Positions 43,221 through 52,084 of a stretch of DNA of 64,000 nt are shown one piece after another; position 1 is the stretch's first letter, and each line of letters starts with the position of its first letter. Source of the stretch: Dyadobacter jejuensis. GTDB taxonomy: Bacteria; Bacteroidota; Bacteroidia; Cytophagales; Spirosomataceae. The position numbers and the translations under genes were made by a program. The DNA is taken from NCBI RefSeq assembly GCF_003149085.1, contig NZ_QGDT01000013.1, positions 1 to 64,000 of the forward strand. The letters run 5' to 3'. A model generated the notes under the pieces. It had not been told where the DNA came from. It did no database searches and worked only from the letters and a program-made list of their open reading frames with translations.

Positions 43221-44231
43221 ATGGACTTTGCATTACTTCCTTTAGCATTGGTATTATTTGCCAGTATTTTTCAAGGATCCTTCGGAATAGGAATGAAATT
43301 CATGGCACCACTGGCTTGGGAGGCATGGTGGCTCGTACATGCCACGGTGGCCATGGTGATCTTACCCTTAGTTTGGGCACTATTAGTCGTTCCCGATTTG
43401 TTTGGAATCATTGCCCAGGCACCTTCTTCAGCCTTATTATTGGGCATGTTATTTGGTTTTTTATGGGGGATAGGAGGAATTATGTTCGGTAAAAGTATTC
43501 CATTTATCGGTATTTCACTTACCTATGGCATTGTCATGGGTTCTTGTTCGGCAGTAGGAAGCCTGATCCCATTTTTCCAATTAGAGAACGCTTCGAGCCT
43601 ACCCGCCTTTCCATATGTGATGGCAGGAGTGTTGATTATGCTCATAGGGGTGGCTATAACGGCATATGCAGGAATTCAGAAGGATAAAATAATGAATCAA
43701 GGAAAGCCCGGTGGAGGTAATCTGCAACTGGGCCTGCTCATCGCCCTGATCAGTGGGGTGTTGTCGGCCTTGCTCAATGTAGGGTTTGTTCAGGCACAGC
43801 CGGTAGGGCAGTTGGCTGAGGCCGCTGGCGTGCTGACACGCAATAGTAGTTTGGCGGTATGGGTAGTCGTGTTGGTGGGGGCATATATCATGAATGCAGG
43901 CTATGCGTTGTTTCTTCTATTTAGGAATAATAGTTGGGGGTCATTTGGCCTGAAGGGTACTGGCAAGGCTTATGCCTGGTCGGTGGGAGCCGGGGTATTA
44001 TGGTTTGGCGCTTTAGGGGTATATGGCCAAGGAGCCACGCTTATGGGAAGTATGGGGCCTGTTATAGGTTGGCCTATTTTGTTAGGTGTTTCACTCGTGG
44101 TAAGCAATATATGGGCTTATTTTAATAAAGAATGGCTCGGGGCAGTGAAGCCCTTTGCCTGGTTGGTAGTGGGGTTGATGGTACTTATTTCGGCTACTAT
44201 TATTCTAGGGTACGCCAATGGGGTATCCTAA
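43221..44231 (+). CDS. RhaT-family sugar/proton symporter
   Basis: This 336-aa inner-membrane protein with about ten transmembrane helices matches the L-rhamnose-proton symporter (DMT superfamily) pattern: FQGSFGIGMKFMAPLAWEAWW at the start, FGFLWGIGGIMFGKSIPFIG and LTYGIVMGSCSAVGSLIPF. The substrate need not be rhamnose; here it sits 32 nt before a cycloisomerase/dehydratase gene and should import the monosaccharide that the downstream enzymes break down. 3,6-anhydrogalactose or a deoxy sugar are the candidates. Confidence 0.85.
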   Translation: MDFALLPLALVLFASIFQGSFGIGMKFMAPLAWEAWWLVHATVAMVILPLVWALLVVPDLFGIIAQAPSSALLLGMLFGFLWGIGGIMFGKSIPFIGISLTYGIVMGSCSAVGSLIPFFQLENASSLPAFPYVMAGVLIMLIGVAITAYAGIQKDKIMNQGKPGGGNLQLGLLIALISGVLSALLNVGFVQAQPVGQLAEAAGVLTRNSSLAVWVVVLVGAYIMNAGYALFLLFRNNSWGSFGLKGTGKAYAWSVGAGVLWFGALGVYGQGATLMGSMGPVIGWPILLGVSLVVSNIWAYFNKEWLGAVKPFAWLVVGLMVLISATIILGYANGVS

Positions 44232-44263
44232 GGAGAGGACTTCGTTTAAAAAGAAAATGATAT

Positions 44264-45442
44264 ATGAAAATTAAATCGATCGAGACCTTTATACTTACTG
44301 ATAAGTTAAAGGAAAGCTTCTACTTTTCGCAATGGGAATATTCTGAAAGGAGAATTTGCATCGTAAAAATAACGAGTTATACCGGCCATGTGGGCTGGGG
44401 AGAAGGGTATGGACCCGCTGCCATCATCAGGGCTAGTGTCGAGTTTTTGGCCCCTTATGTGGTAGGCCAGCATGCCCTGGAAACTGAAACAATCTGGAGT
44501 ATCATGTACCGTCGGAGTTTGGACTTTGCACGTAGGGGTATTTTGGTGTCGGCCATTAGCGCCATCGACGTGGCCTTGTGGGACTTGAAAGGAAAAATAA
44601 TGGAACAGCCCGTGCATTTGCTATTGGGAGGTAAGAAAAGAGATACCATTACTCCTTATGCTACGGGCTTGTATTTTACAAATTGCGACAACCAGGCGGA
44701 GGTATTGTGCAAGGAGGCCAAGGATTATGTATCGTTAGGATATAAGGCCATGAAAATGAAAGTGGGCCTGACGATCGAAGAAGATATAGACCATGTACGC
44801 AAAATAAGGGAGGCAATAGGTCCTGATGTCAAGTTGATGATCGATTCGAACCATGCCTATAACCTGCGAGAGGCCATCCAATTGGCGAGGGCGGTAGAGT
44901 CCTACGATATCCATTGGTTTGAAGAACCTATTTCTCCGGAGTATTACGACCAGTATGCCGAGCTAAGACGAAACACGACCATTCCTATTGCCGGGGGAGA
45001 GTGTGAGCACTTGCGTTATGGATTTCAAACCCTGTTGAAATCCAACTCGGTCGATATCGTTCAACCCGATATTTGTGGGTGTGGTGGACTTACCGAGGCC
45101 AAAAGAATAGCTACGTTAGCCACCGTTTATGGGGTCGATCTGGTGCCTCATACCTGGGGGACGGGCATTGCCATTGCCGCTGCAACGCATTTTGTGGCCA
45201 ATTTGGAAACCATCCCTGGGCGGTTGCGAACTCCTTTCAATTTTATGGAATACGATAGGACCGAAAATGGGCTAAGGGAGGCGTTAACCACCACCGACAT
45301 GGAGGTGGTAGATGGAGAAATCGTCATTTCAGACGCGCCAGGACTAGGTTTTACCGTTAATGAAGATGCATTAGAACAATACAGTTTAAAAGTACCATTA
45401 TGGAATTCGGATATAAAAGATTATATATTGGCGGAAAGCTAG
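44264..45442 (+). CDS. Mandelate racemase-subgroup enolase enzyme (sugar acid cycloisomerase/dehydratase)
   Basis: This 392-aa enzyme has the mandelate racemase subgroup set: Lys164-x-Lys166 (KMKMKVG), metal ligands Asp194, Glu220 and Glu246, and a His296 base (PHTWGTG) with Asp269 behind it. The stretch QPDICGCGGLTEAKRIATLA and the ending PGLGFTVNEDAL closely recall galactarolactone cycloisomerase and related anhydro-sugar acid cycloisomerases. It would convert a sugar acid, such as 3,6-anhydrogalactonate, to a 2-keto-3-deoxy acid. Its 3' end overlaps the aldehyde dehydrogenase gene by 43 nt, so translation is coupled. Confidence 0.8.
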   Translation: MKIKSIETFILTDKLKESFYFSQWEYSERRICIVKITSYTGHVGWGEGYGPAAIIRASVEFLAPYVVGQHALETETIWSIMYRRSLDFARRGILVSAISAIDVALWDLKGKIMEQPVHLLLGGKKRDTITPYATGLYFTNCDNQAEVLCKEAKDYVSLGYKAMKMKVGLTIEEDIDHVRKIREAIGPDVKLMIDSNHAYNLREAIQLARAVESYDIHWFEEPISPEYYDQYAELRRNTTIPIAGGECEHLRYGFQTLLKSNSVDIVQPDICGCGGLTEAKRIATLATVYGVDLVPHTWGTGIAIAAATHFVANLETIPGRLRTPFNFMEYDRTENGLREALTTTDMEVVDGEIVISDAPGLGFTVNEDALEQYSLKVPLWNSDIKDYILAES

Positions 45443-46836
45443 TCGATGCCATTTCAACAGAAAGAAAAGAGGTAGTTTGCCCTGCCACCAATCAGGTAGT
45501 GGCTACCATTGCTTGGGCCGGACGTGAAGATGCTTTGCTCGCCTTGGACGAAGCACAAAAAGGGTTTAAGTATTGGTCTAAACTTTCCCTTGGGGAACGC
45601 ACCAAATGGATGACGAAGTTGAGAACAGAAATTCTCAAAAATGAAGATATCCTACGTAAAGCCGTAATGTTCGAAATGGGTAAATCCTATGAGGCGGCAT
45701 GGGAAGACATAGAAGCGTTGATCAATGGCCTCGAGTTTTATCCTGGCGCTATGCGGAATATGCACGAGGAGATTATTCCTGATTTGGAGAATACCCACCG
45801 TCATAAGCTGGTACACCAAGCCACGGGGGTGGCGGTGGCATACTTGGCATGGAACTTCCCCCTGCTCAATGTGGGCTATAAGCTAGGCCCTGCACTGGCC
45901 GCTGGCTGCTCTATCATCATTAAGCCTTCCGACATATCGCCTCTTTCGGCCTATGTCTTAGGAGAAATTATGCATGGAATAGACTTCCCCGCGGGAGTGG
46001 TCAACTTTTTGTGTGGATCGGTCGAGGAGGTAGCCTATACGATGACCACAAGCAAGATCCCCAAGGTGCTCACCATGATAGGGTCGTCGGCTTCGGGTCG
46101 TCAGATTATCAAGGATTCGGCCACGTCTGTTAAGCATGTCAGTCTTGAACTTGGTGGAAATGCCCCATTTATTGTTTGTAACGACGCCGATATCGACTTG
46201 GCTATTAATATAGGTATCGCACTGAAATACGGGAATTGCGGACAAATCTGTGTGTCTCCGAATCGATTCTTAATTCAACAAGGAGTTTATGACACTTTCG
46301 TAACTAAGTTTGTTGAGAAGGCCCGCAATATTCGAGTAGGCTTTGGATTGGAGGCCAAGCCCGACATGGGGCCTTTGGTAACTTCTAAAGACCGAGAGCG
46401 GATACTGAAGATGGTCCAGGACGACGTGGCCTCCGGGGCAAGGCTGTTACTGGGTGGAGGAATACCCGCCAATATGGAAGTAGGTAACTTTATGGAGCCT
46501 ACCGTCTTGGCCGATATGACTCCTGCCATGCGGTGTTATCAGGAAGAGGTCTTTGGACCGGTAGCGAGTATTATGCCTTTTGATACCCTCGATCAGGCCA
46601 TCGAAATGGGTAACGATACCATCTATGGCCTAGTCAGTTATGTATTTTCTAACCATGAAAAAACCATTCGACGCTTGTCCGAAGAATTGGATTTTGGGGA
46701 GGTGCAGGTCAATGGGGTCAAATATGCGATTTATCTTCCTCATGGAGGGATCAAGGAGAGCGGAATAGGACATGATTGCTCTTATTTGGCTCTGAACGAT
46801 TATTTGGTTAAGAAAAGAATTACCACAGCCCTTTAA
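45400..46836 (+). CDS. NAD(P)-dependent aldehyde dehydrogenase
   Basis: This 478-aa ALDH-superfamily enzyme has the catalytic Cys in GNCGQICVSPNR, the general-base Glu in LELGGNAPF and the cofactor-binding PWNFP-like segment LAWNFPLLNVGYK. It resembles succinate-semialdehyde/aldose dehydrogenases, as do known 3,6-anhydrogalactose dehydrogenases. In this operon it could oxidise the imported sugar before the cycloisomerase, or oxidise an aldehyde such as lactaldehyde formed by the aldolase. The start lies inside the previous gene (43-nt overlap). A conserved PWN is replaced by AWN in the cofactor segment. Confidence 0.85.
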   Translation: MEFGYKRLYIGGKLVDAISTERKEVVCPATNQVVATIAWAGREDALLALDEAQKGFKYWSKLSLGERTKWMTKLRTEILKNEDILRKAVMFEMGKSYEAAWEDIEALINGLEFYPGAMRNMHEEIIPDLENTHRHKLVHQATGVAVAYLAWNFPLLNVGYKLGPALAAGCSIIIKPSDISPLSAYVLGEIMHGIDFPAGVVNFLCGSVEEVAYTMTTSKIPKVLTMIGSSASGRQIIKDSATSVKHVSLELGGNAPFIVCNDADIDLAINIGIALKYGNCGQICVSPNRFLIQQGVYDTFVTKFVEKARNIRVGFGLEAKPDMGPLVTSKDRERILKMVQDDVASGARLLLGGGIPANMEVGNFMEPTVLADMTPAMRCYQEEVFGPVASIMPFDTLDQAIEMGNDTIYGLVSYVFSNHEKTIRRLSEELDFGEVQVNGVKYAIYLPHGGIKESGIGHDCSYLALNDYLVKKRITTAL

Positions 46837-46868
46837 TATTTATTTAGGAACAACTAATACGGAGCATT

Positions 46869-47528
46869 ATGGCTTTAGAAATCAGTGATAAACTAAATGT
46901 GGCAGGAGTTATGGCCGTATTGGTGATCGACCGAATAGAACATACCTTGCCAACCATCGAGAGCCTGTTGGAGGGTGGAGTAGGGGCCATAGAGCTTACC
47001 TTGCGAACACCGATAGCTTGGGAGGCGGCCCGCTTAATAAAGAAAACCTTTCCCGAAGTTCTGCTAGGGTTGGGGACCGTGCTGACCACCGACCAGGTAC
47101 GTAAGGCGGTCGATTGGGGAGTCGACTTTGCGGTGGCGCCAGGTTGTAATCCCAAAGTTATCGCTGAGGCCCATCAACAAGGACTGTTTTTTGGCCCAGG
47201 TGTCATGACCCCCACCGACATAGAAATGGCCTTGGAACAGGGATGTAAAGTGATGAAATTCTTCCCCGCCGAAACCGCCGGAGGGCTCAAGCATTTGCAG
47301 AGTATGGCCGCTCCTTATCATTTCCTTGGTCTACAGTTTATCCCCTTGGGAGGCTGCAATATTGGTAATGCGCCTATGTACCTAGGGTCGCCTCTGATTC
47401 ATTCCATTGGGGGATCTTGGATAGCCCCACAAAAGCTGATACAAGCCCAGGAGTGGAGCCAGATCAAGAATAATGCCGCCGAAATTACCCGTGTGATTCG
47501 TGAGGTACGAAGCTCAGCGTTGGTATAG
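46869..47528 (+). CDS. KDPG/KDPGal-type aldolase
   Basis: This 219-aa class I aldolase has the Schiff-base Lys130 in VMKFFPAE, Glu42 and Arg46 in IELTLRT and Thr70 in GLGT, each exactly three residues earlier than in E. coli KDPG aldolase (Glu45, Arg49, Thr73, Lys133). It splits a 2-keto-3-deoxy sugar acid, usually phosphorylated, into pyruvate and an aldehyde. It is the last gene of the transporter-cycloisomerase-ALDH unit, 32 nt downstream. The phosphate form would require a KDG-type kinase, which is not in the window. Confidence 0.87.
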   Translation: MALEISDKLNVAGVMAVLVIDRIEHTLPTIESLLEGGVGAIELTLRTPIAWEAARLIKKTFPEVLLGLGTVLTTDQVRKAVDWGVDFAVAPGCNPKVIAEAHQQGLFFGPGVMTPTDIEMALEQGCKVMKFFPAETAGGLKHLQSMAAPYHFLGLQFIPLGGCNIGNAPMYLGSPLIHSIGGSWIAPQKLIQAQEWSQIKNNAAEITRVIREVRSSALV

Positions 47529-47640
47529 GCTGATTGGGTTCTGGCTGAGGGTTTGAATGAAACGGATTAATGATTTGACCATATTTGACCAAATAAGCCT
47601 CGGCTAGCAAGATGCCTTCAACGAAACAGTAGTAGTAAAT

Positions 47641-49875
47641 TTACTCTATAGTCACATGGACAGAATTTCCTGCTACTGTTCTACTTTCTATTCGACCATT
47701 GGGTAGTTTTACTTCCAAAAGATGTTTTTTATTATCCGCAAAACTATTGAGATAAAACCAGGCGGTTTTGCCTCCTTTGGATTGTGAATATACGAAGCCA
47801 CGGCGGTCGTAATAGGCATCGACCACCTCATCGGCTGCTTCCTGTGCGGGCTGGATCCAAGGCCCCTTGTCGATCCGGAAAGGGAGGTATTGCCGGCTTC
47901 CTGCGTTTCCTTGAAGCCGGCCGAAGGATTCGGTATAAAGGCGGATCCCGAATGCCGATAAATCGATACTTGCGTTATAACCTGAGTAGTAGCCGTCGTC
48001 TTTGCTATAGTAAGGGAAGCCTTCCTGAGGGGAATGCGTTCCGTCTGGAAACCATAATCCTTTGGCCCATTGAGGCGAGAAATCCCGGCGGGTTTGTTTG
48101 CCGGCCCCTCCCCATTCTACAAACACCTTCCCATACACCTGCGATAGGAAGGCATAATTGATGATCACATTAGGATCCAAAGGGAGCTTACTATAGGTGT
48201 AAAAGGTGCCTTCGGGGTAGTGGTAGGCGAATAGGTTATTGGGTTTCCATTCGTGAAAACCGGCCAAGAATATCCCCGCTTCGTATCCCATACTCTTGTT
48301 CAGAATCATATCATAAATATCCTTATAGACACTCCCCACCTGATCGTCAGGAGCCCCAAGGTATACCGAAGTGGTGATGAGGTTCGTGCTGGTCAGGGTG
48401 CCTCCTTTGAGGTAAACCCCCAATCCGCTTTCACTTTCGGGCTGACGTATAATTCTTTTCGCCTTTTCACGCCCTTTGGTAATCAAGTCTCTGTTGAGTT
48501 GAAAATAATTATGACAAATGTAATAGGGGATATCTCGGCTGCCGAATTCTGCTTCATAACGCTCTCGCAGGCGTTTGTAGAACCAGCCCCACATAGGTAC
48601 ATCTTGCTGGATCCAAGAGGCATTTTCCAGGGTTTCCCCTATCCACACCGCGTCGAGCGCTTGTATTTCGTTGGCCTTTTGAATAGACGTTTGCTGGTCG
48701 AAAGGGCCATGGGGCCACCAACGTTTATTGTAACCTTTAGAATAGTCGTCGGGGCCATTGGTGGGTTTAAGCTGAAGGAAGTTTTCCAAGCGTTGCACAT
48801 CGAAGTAGGTCAGTCCTGCCTGCTTGAGGCGATGAACCTCGTTGATATCTTCCCAAGGTAGCTGAAAATGAGAAATATGGGTTACCCCTTGCGACAGCAT
48901 GGTGTTAACGGGCCATTCGCCTCGATTTACAAAAAATACATGGCCCTTGGGGAGCTTAAAAGGAGGCAACAAGTCGGCCCATTGGCTCGTTTTTAGGTTA
49001 GGGTCATAGCCATCGGGGATAGGGTCTATAAATTCTTTAGAGGGCCCTTTTGGAAAGATTCCTGTATAAATACCCGCCGTAACATTATAAGAGAAGGTTT
49101 TTCCGGCATCCGTCGAGAAGAAGTAGTTCATCACCTTGTCCGACCATCGGTTTACCGATTCCAGACCGGTCTTTGTTTTCATTTTCCATACCCGAATAGG
49201 GCTGTCGGACTGGTAGGGGTATTGGTGGAGAGGCGTACTTTGTTTTACCAGGTCACTATTGATCATATAGCGAAATTCATATCCATCTTCTAAGGCTGGA
49301 GAGGAGAAATCCTCTAATAGCCAATTGCCCGGCTCGCCCGTGATCCGTAAATCCAGATGTTCATCCATTCCTTTGGTGATCCATTGTGGGCGATTGGAGG
49401 CTTGTAAACGGCTATTTTTGGTGGCGTCGTCATGAGGTATAGTAAAATACTTTTCCGATTTTCCCTCGCAGGTGGTGGCACTCAGCACGAGCCGATACTT
49501 ACCAGGTTGCAGGCGTGGGTAGCCGATGGTGATAAGGCTGGAAGTAGGCTTTAGATTGGCGGAAGTGAGTAATTGGTTGGATGGGTCATAGACCTTATAA
49601 TTGAGCCCAAACACATTCACTCCATGAAAAGTGACACGGGCACCCTGCGGCGTTATGTTGAAAATTTCCATGATTTTCGGACCAAATTCACAAGGGTCCT
49701 TCCCAGCAAAGGGGGAGGAGCTCAGGTACTGGTTGGGCGATGAAATGCCCCACCTGTGAAAGTCGAAGGCTGAATATGGTCCCAGTAGGTACCATTGTGC
49801 CAAAAGTATGAGGGTTGCTATTCCGATAACGACTCTAATTTTGGGTTTCACGATGATAATGTTTGTGCGCGTCAT
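47641..49875 (-). CDS. Large exported protein of unknown family in the PUL
   Basis: I do not recognise this protein of about 744 aa (a start seven residues upstream is possible). It has one N-terminal hydrophobic helix (about 14-32, VVIGIATLILLAQWYLLGP) that acts as signal or membrane anchor, two strand-rich N-terminal modules (about 60-170, Ig-like, with LQPGKYRLVLSATTCEG), and a large region rich in Trp, Tyr and Asp with barrel-like segments (FHEWKPNNLFAYHYPEG, RPQWITKGMDEH, NYAFLSQVYGKVFVEWGG). A small C-terminal beta domain follows. This organisation is typical of glycoside hydrolases. It converges on the aldolase gene. Confidence 0.6.
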   Translation of the reverse strand: MTRTNIIIVKPKIRVVIGIATLILLAQWYLLGPYSAFDFHRWGISSPNQYLSSSPFAGKDPCEFGPKIMEIFNITPQGARVTFHGVNVFGLNYKVYDPSNQLLTSANLKPTSSLITIGYPRLQPGKYRLVLSATTCEGKSEKYFTIPHDDATKNSRLQASNRPQWITKGMDEHLDLRITGEPGNWLLEDFSSPALEDGYEFRYMINSDLVKQSTPLHQYPYQSDSPIRVWKMKTKTGLESVNRWSDKVMNYFFSTDAGKTFSYNVTAGIYTGIFPKGPSKEFIDPIPDGYDPNLKTSQWADLLPPFKLPKGHVFFVNRGEWPVNTMLSQGVTHISHFQLPWEDINEVHRLKQAGLTYFDVQRLENFLQLKPTNGPDDYSKGYNKRWWPHGPFDQQTSIQKANEIQALDAVWIGETLENASWIQQDVPMWGWFYKRLRERYEAEFGSRDIPYYICHNYFQLNRDLITKGREKAKRIIRQPESESGLGVYLKGGTLTSTNLITTSVYLGAPDDQVGSVYKDIYDMILNKSMGYEAGIFLAGFHEWKPNNLFAYHYPEGTFYTYSKLPLDPNVIINYAFLSQVYGKVFVEWGGAGKQTRRDFSPQWAKGLWFPDGTHSPQEGFPYYSKDDGYYSGYNASIDLSAFGIRLYTESFGRLQGNAGSRQYLPFRIDKGPWIQPAQEAADEVVDAYYDRRGFVYSQSKGGKTAWFYLNSFADNKKHLLEVKLPNGRIESRTVAGNSVHVTIE

Positions 49876-49995
49876 AGGGTATTGGAGTACACTCAAATAT
49901 ACAAGCTAAACATTTGTCTAAACCAGGTTTTTTCATTGCATTATTGAAAGGAACGACACATGGGCCTAGGGCAGTATGCCAACAGGTGTAATTAG

Positions 49996-51999
49996 CTAGG
50001 GCTCGGACTTGTATAGGAGCAAACGGAGCGCATTGAGGACCACCAAAAGTGTAGAGCCTTCATGGGCTAATACGGCGGGGCCAATAGAGGCATAGCCCAG
50101 CAGGGTCAATGGAATCAACACGGCGACCATGCCAAGGCTGATCCATAGATTTTGTTGGATGATTTGGTGGGCCTGTCTGCTCAGTCCAATCGCAAAGGGT
50201 AGGCCTTGGAGGTCGTCGCCTAGGAGGGCGATGTCGGCCGTTTCGAGCGCTACATCGGAGCCCGCCGCACCCATAGCGATTCCTACCGTACTCATGGCCA
50301 TGGCGGGGGCATCATTGACGCCATCGCCCACCATGGCCACTTTAGTTTCTTGATGGGTTAGCTTAGCTATGGCTTTAACTTTATCGTCGGGCATCAAGTC
50401 GCCCCATGCCCGATCGATTCCAATCTGACGTGCCACGGCGTTGGCCACCCGCTGATTATCTCCCGTAAGCATGACCATCTGACGAATGCCTAGTTCGCTG
50501 AGGCGCTTTAGTACTTGTTGGGCGCCCTTGCGAGGAACATCCATAACGCCTATTAGGCCCATCCAGTCTTTATCCTTGCGTACGAGCATGGTGGTATGCC
50601 CTTCCTTTTCTAGACCTATCATTTGATTAATGATGACTTCTGGGATCTCTTCCTCTTCGAAAAAGGCCTTATTGCCGACTTTTATGTGCTGATGTCCTAC
50701 TTGAGCCTCTATGCCTTTGCCCGCCACGGCTTGGAGCTGCCTTGCCTGTGGAATGTCGACTCCGTTCAAATAGGCCTGAGCGCCCTTTACGATAGCCGCT
50801 GCCAAAGGATGATCGCTAAGGCGCTCGAGAGCGACAGCATATTTCAATAGTTCTGTTTCCGAGAATGGACTCAGGGCTATCAGATGAGTGAGGCTAGGCT
50901 TTCCTTCGGTTAGTGTTCCTGTTTTATCAAAAGCAATGGCACTCAGCGTTCCAAGGTCTTCTAAGGGCCGGCCGCCCTTTATGAGCACGCCGCCATTGGC
51001 AGCTCGAGCTACGCCACTGAGTACCGCACTAGGGGTCGAAATCGCCAGGGCGCAGGGGCTAGCGGCTACCAAAACGGCCATGGCCCTGTAAAAACTGGTG
51101 CTGAAAGGCTCGTCGATGACCAAAAAAGCGAAGCAAAGCCCTAGTACCAGTAGCAAGACGGCAGGAACGAAGTACCTTTCAAATTTGTCTGTAAAAAGCT
51201 GAGTAGGTGATTTCTGTTTTTCGGTAGCACGAACCAATCTGATCAACCGGGCGATGGTGGAGTCGCCGGAAGTTTTGAGCACCTGAGCCTCCATGGCCGC
51301 AGAACCGTTAATAGTCCCTGAAAATACCCGATGTTCTTTAGGTATATTAGATAGACGATCCTGGTTGACGGTTGAGGATGGGAATGCCGTCTTGATGACG
51401 GGTATGCTTTCTCCGGTTATAGGAGCTTGGTCCACAGGGCCTTCACCAGCGACTACTAAAGCATCGGCAGGTATTTTACTATTGGGTTTTATAAGAATTC
51501 GGTCTCCTATCCTGAGTCGCTCCACAGGCGTTTCTATCTGTTGTCCATTTACTAGCAACAGGGCCGTGGGAGGGGCCAGGCCAGAGAGGCTGGCAATGGA
51601 TTTTTGCGCCTTGCCAAGGGCGTAATGCTCTAAAGCATGGCCTAAGCTGAAGAGAAATAGTAATAGAGCTCCTTCCGCCCACTCCCCCAAAAATGCCGCT
51701 CCCAGTGCGGCCACCAGCATGAGGAAGTCTATTTCAAAGCCACCCTTGCGCACCGTTTCGACGGCTTCTTTAGTTGTAAAATAACCTCCAAAAAAGTAGG
51801 CCGCCATATATAACGATAGAGAGACCCAGGTAGGGGCTTCATGCATAAAGGTTAACAGAAAGCCCATCGCTAAGGCTGCCCCACTCATTAATGAGAAGGT
51901 GAGTTCCGTGGCCTCTCCCAATGGGCCATGATGGTGATGATCATGCTCTGAAGGCTGACCTTTGTGATCGTGTTCTTTAGCTTTACTCTTACTTTTCAT
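49996..51999 (-). CDS. P1B-4-type heavy-metal ATPase (Co/Zn/Cd efflux)
   Basis: This 667-aa inner-membrane P-type ATPase has a His-rich N-terminal tail (HDHKGQPSEHDHHHHG) instead of a ferredoxin-like metal domain. It carries SPC in the ion-pathway helix (AASPCALAIS, about residue 313), the phosphorylation motif DKTGTLTEG (about 356), the hinge GDGVNDAPA (about 556) and HEGSTLLVVLN in the last helices. SPC with HEGST-type residues marks the P1B-4 group (CoaT/CzcP), which exports Co, Zn or Cd to the periplasm. There the adaptor and RND pump encoded upstream would pick up the ions. Confidence 0.9.
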   Translation of the reverse strand: MKSKSKAKEHDHKGQPSEHDHHHHGPLGEATELTFSLMSGAALAMGFLLTFMHEAPTWVSLSLYMAAYFFGGYFTTKEAVETVRKGGFEIDFLMLVAALGAAFLGEWAEGALLLFLFSLGHALEHYALGKAQKSIASLSGLAPPTALLLVNGQQIETPVERLRIGDRILIKPNSKIPADALVVAGEGPVDQAPITGESIPVIKTAFPSSTVNQDRLSNIPKEHRVFSGTINGSAAMEAQVLKTSGDSTIARLIRLVRATEKQKSPTQLFTDKFERYFVPAVLLLVLGLCFAFLVIDEPFSTSFYRAMAVLVAASPCALAISTPSAVLSGVARAANGGVLIKGGRPLEDLGTLSAIAFDKTGTLTEGKPSLTHLIALSPFSETELLKYAVALERLSDHPLAAAIVKGAQAYLNGVDIPQARQLQAVAGKGIEAQVGHQHIKVGNKAFFEEEEIPEVIINQMIGLEKEGHTTMLVRKDKDWMGLIGVMDVPRKGAQQVLKRLSELGIRQMVMLTGDNQRVANAVARQIGIDRAWGDLMPDDKVKAIAKLTHQETKVAMVGDGVNDAPAMAMSTVGIAMGAAGSDVALETADIALLGDDLQGLPFAIGLSRQAHQIIQQNLWISLGMVAVLIPLTLLGYASIGPAVLAHEGSTLLVVLNALRLLLYKSEP

Positions 52000-52084
52000 G
52001 GTTTATGATTTTAGATAATCGTACCAATTCAGGGATTGATTCTTTTTCTATGGAAAGTAGCTAGGCGTACCCTCCCATAATGGT

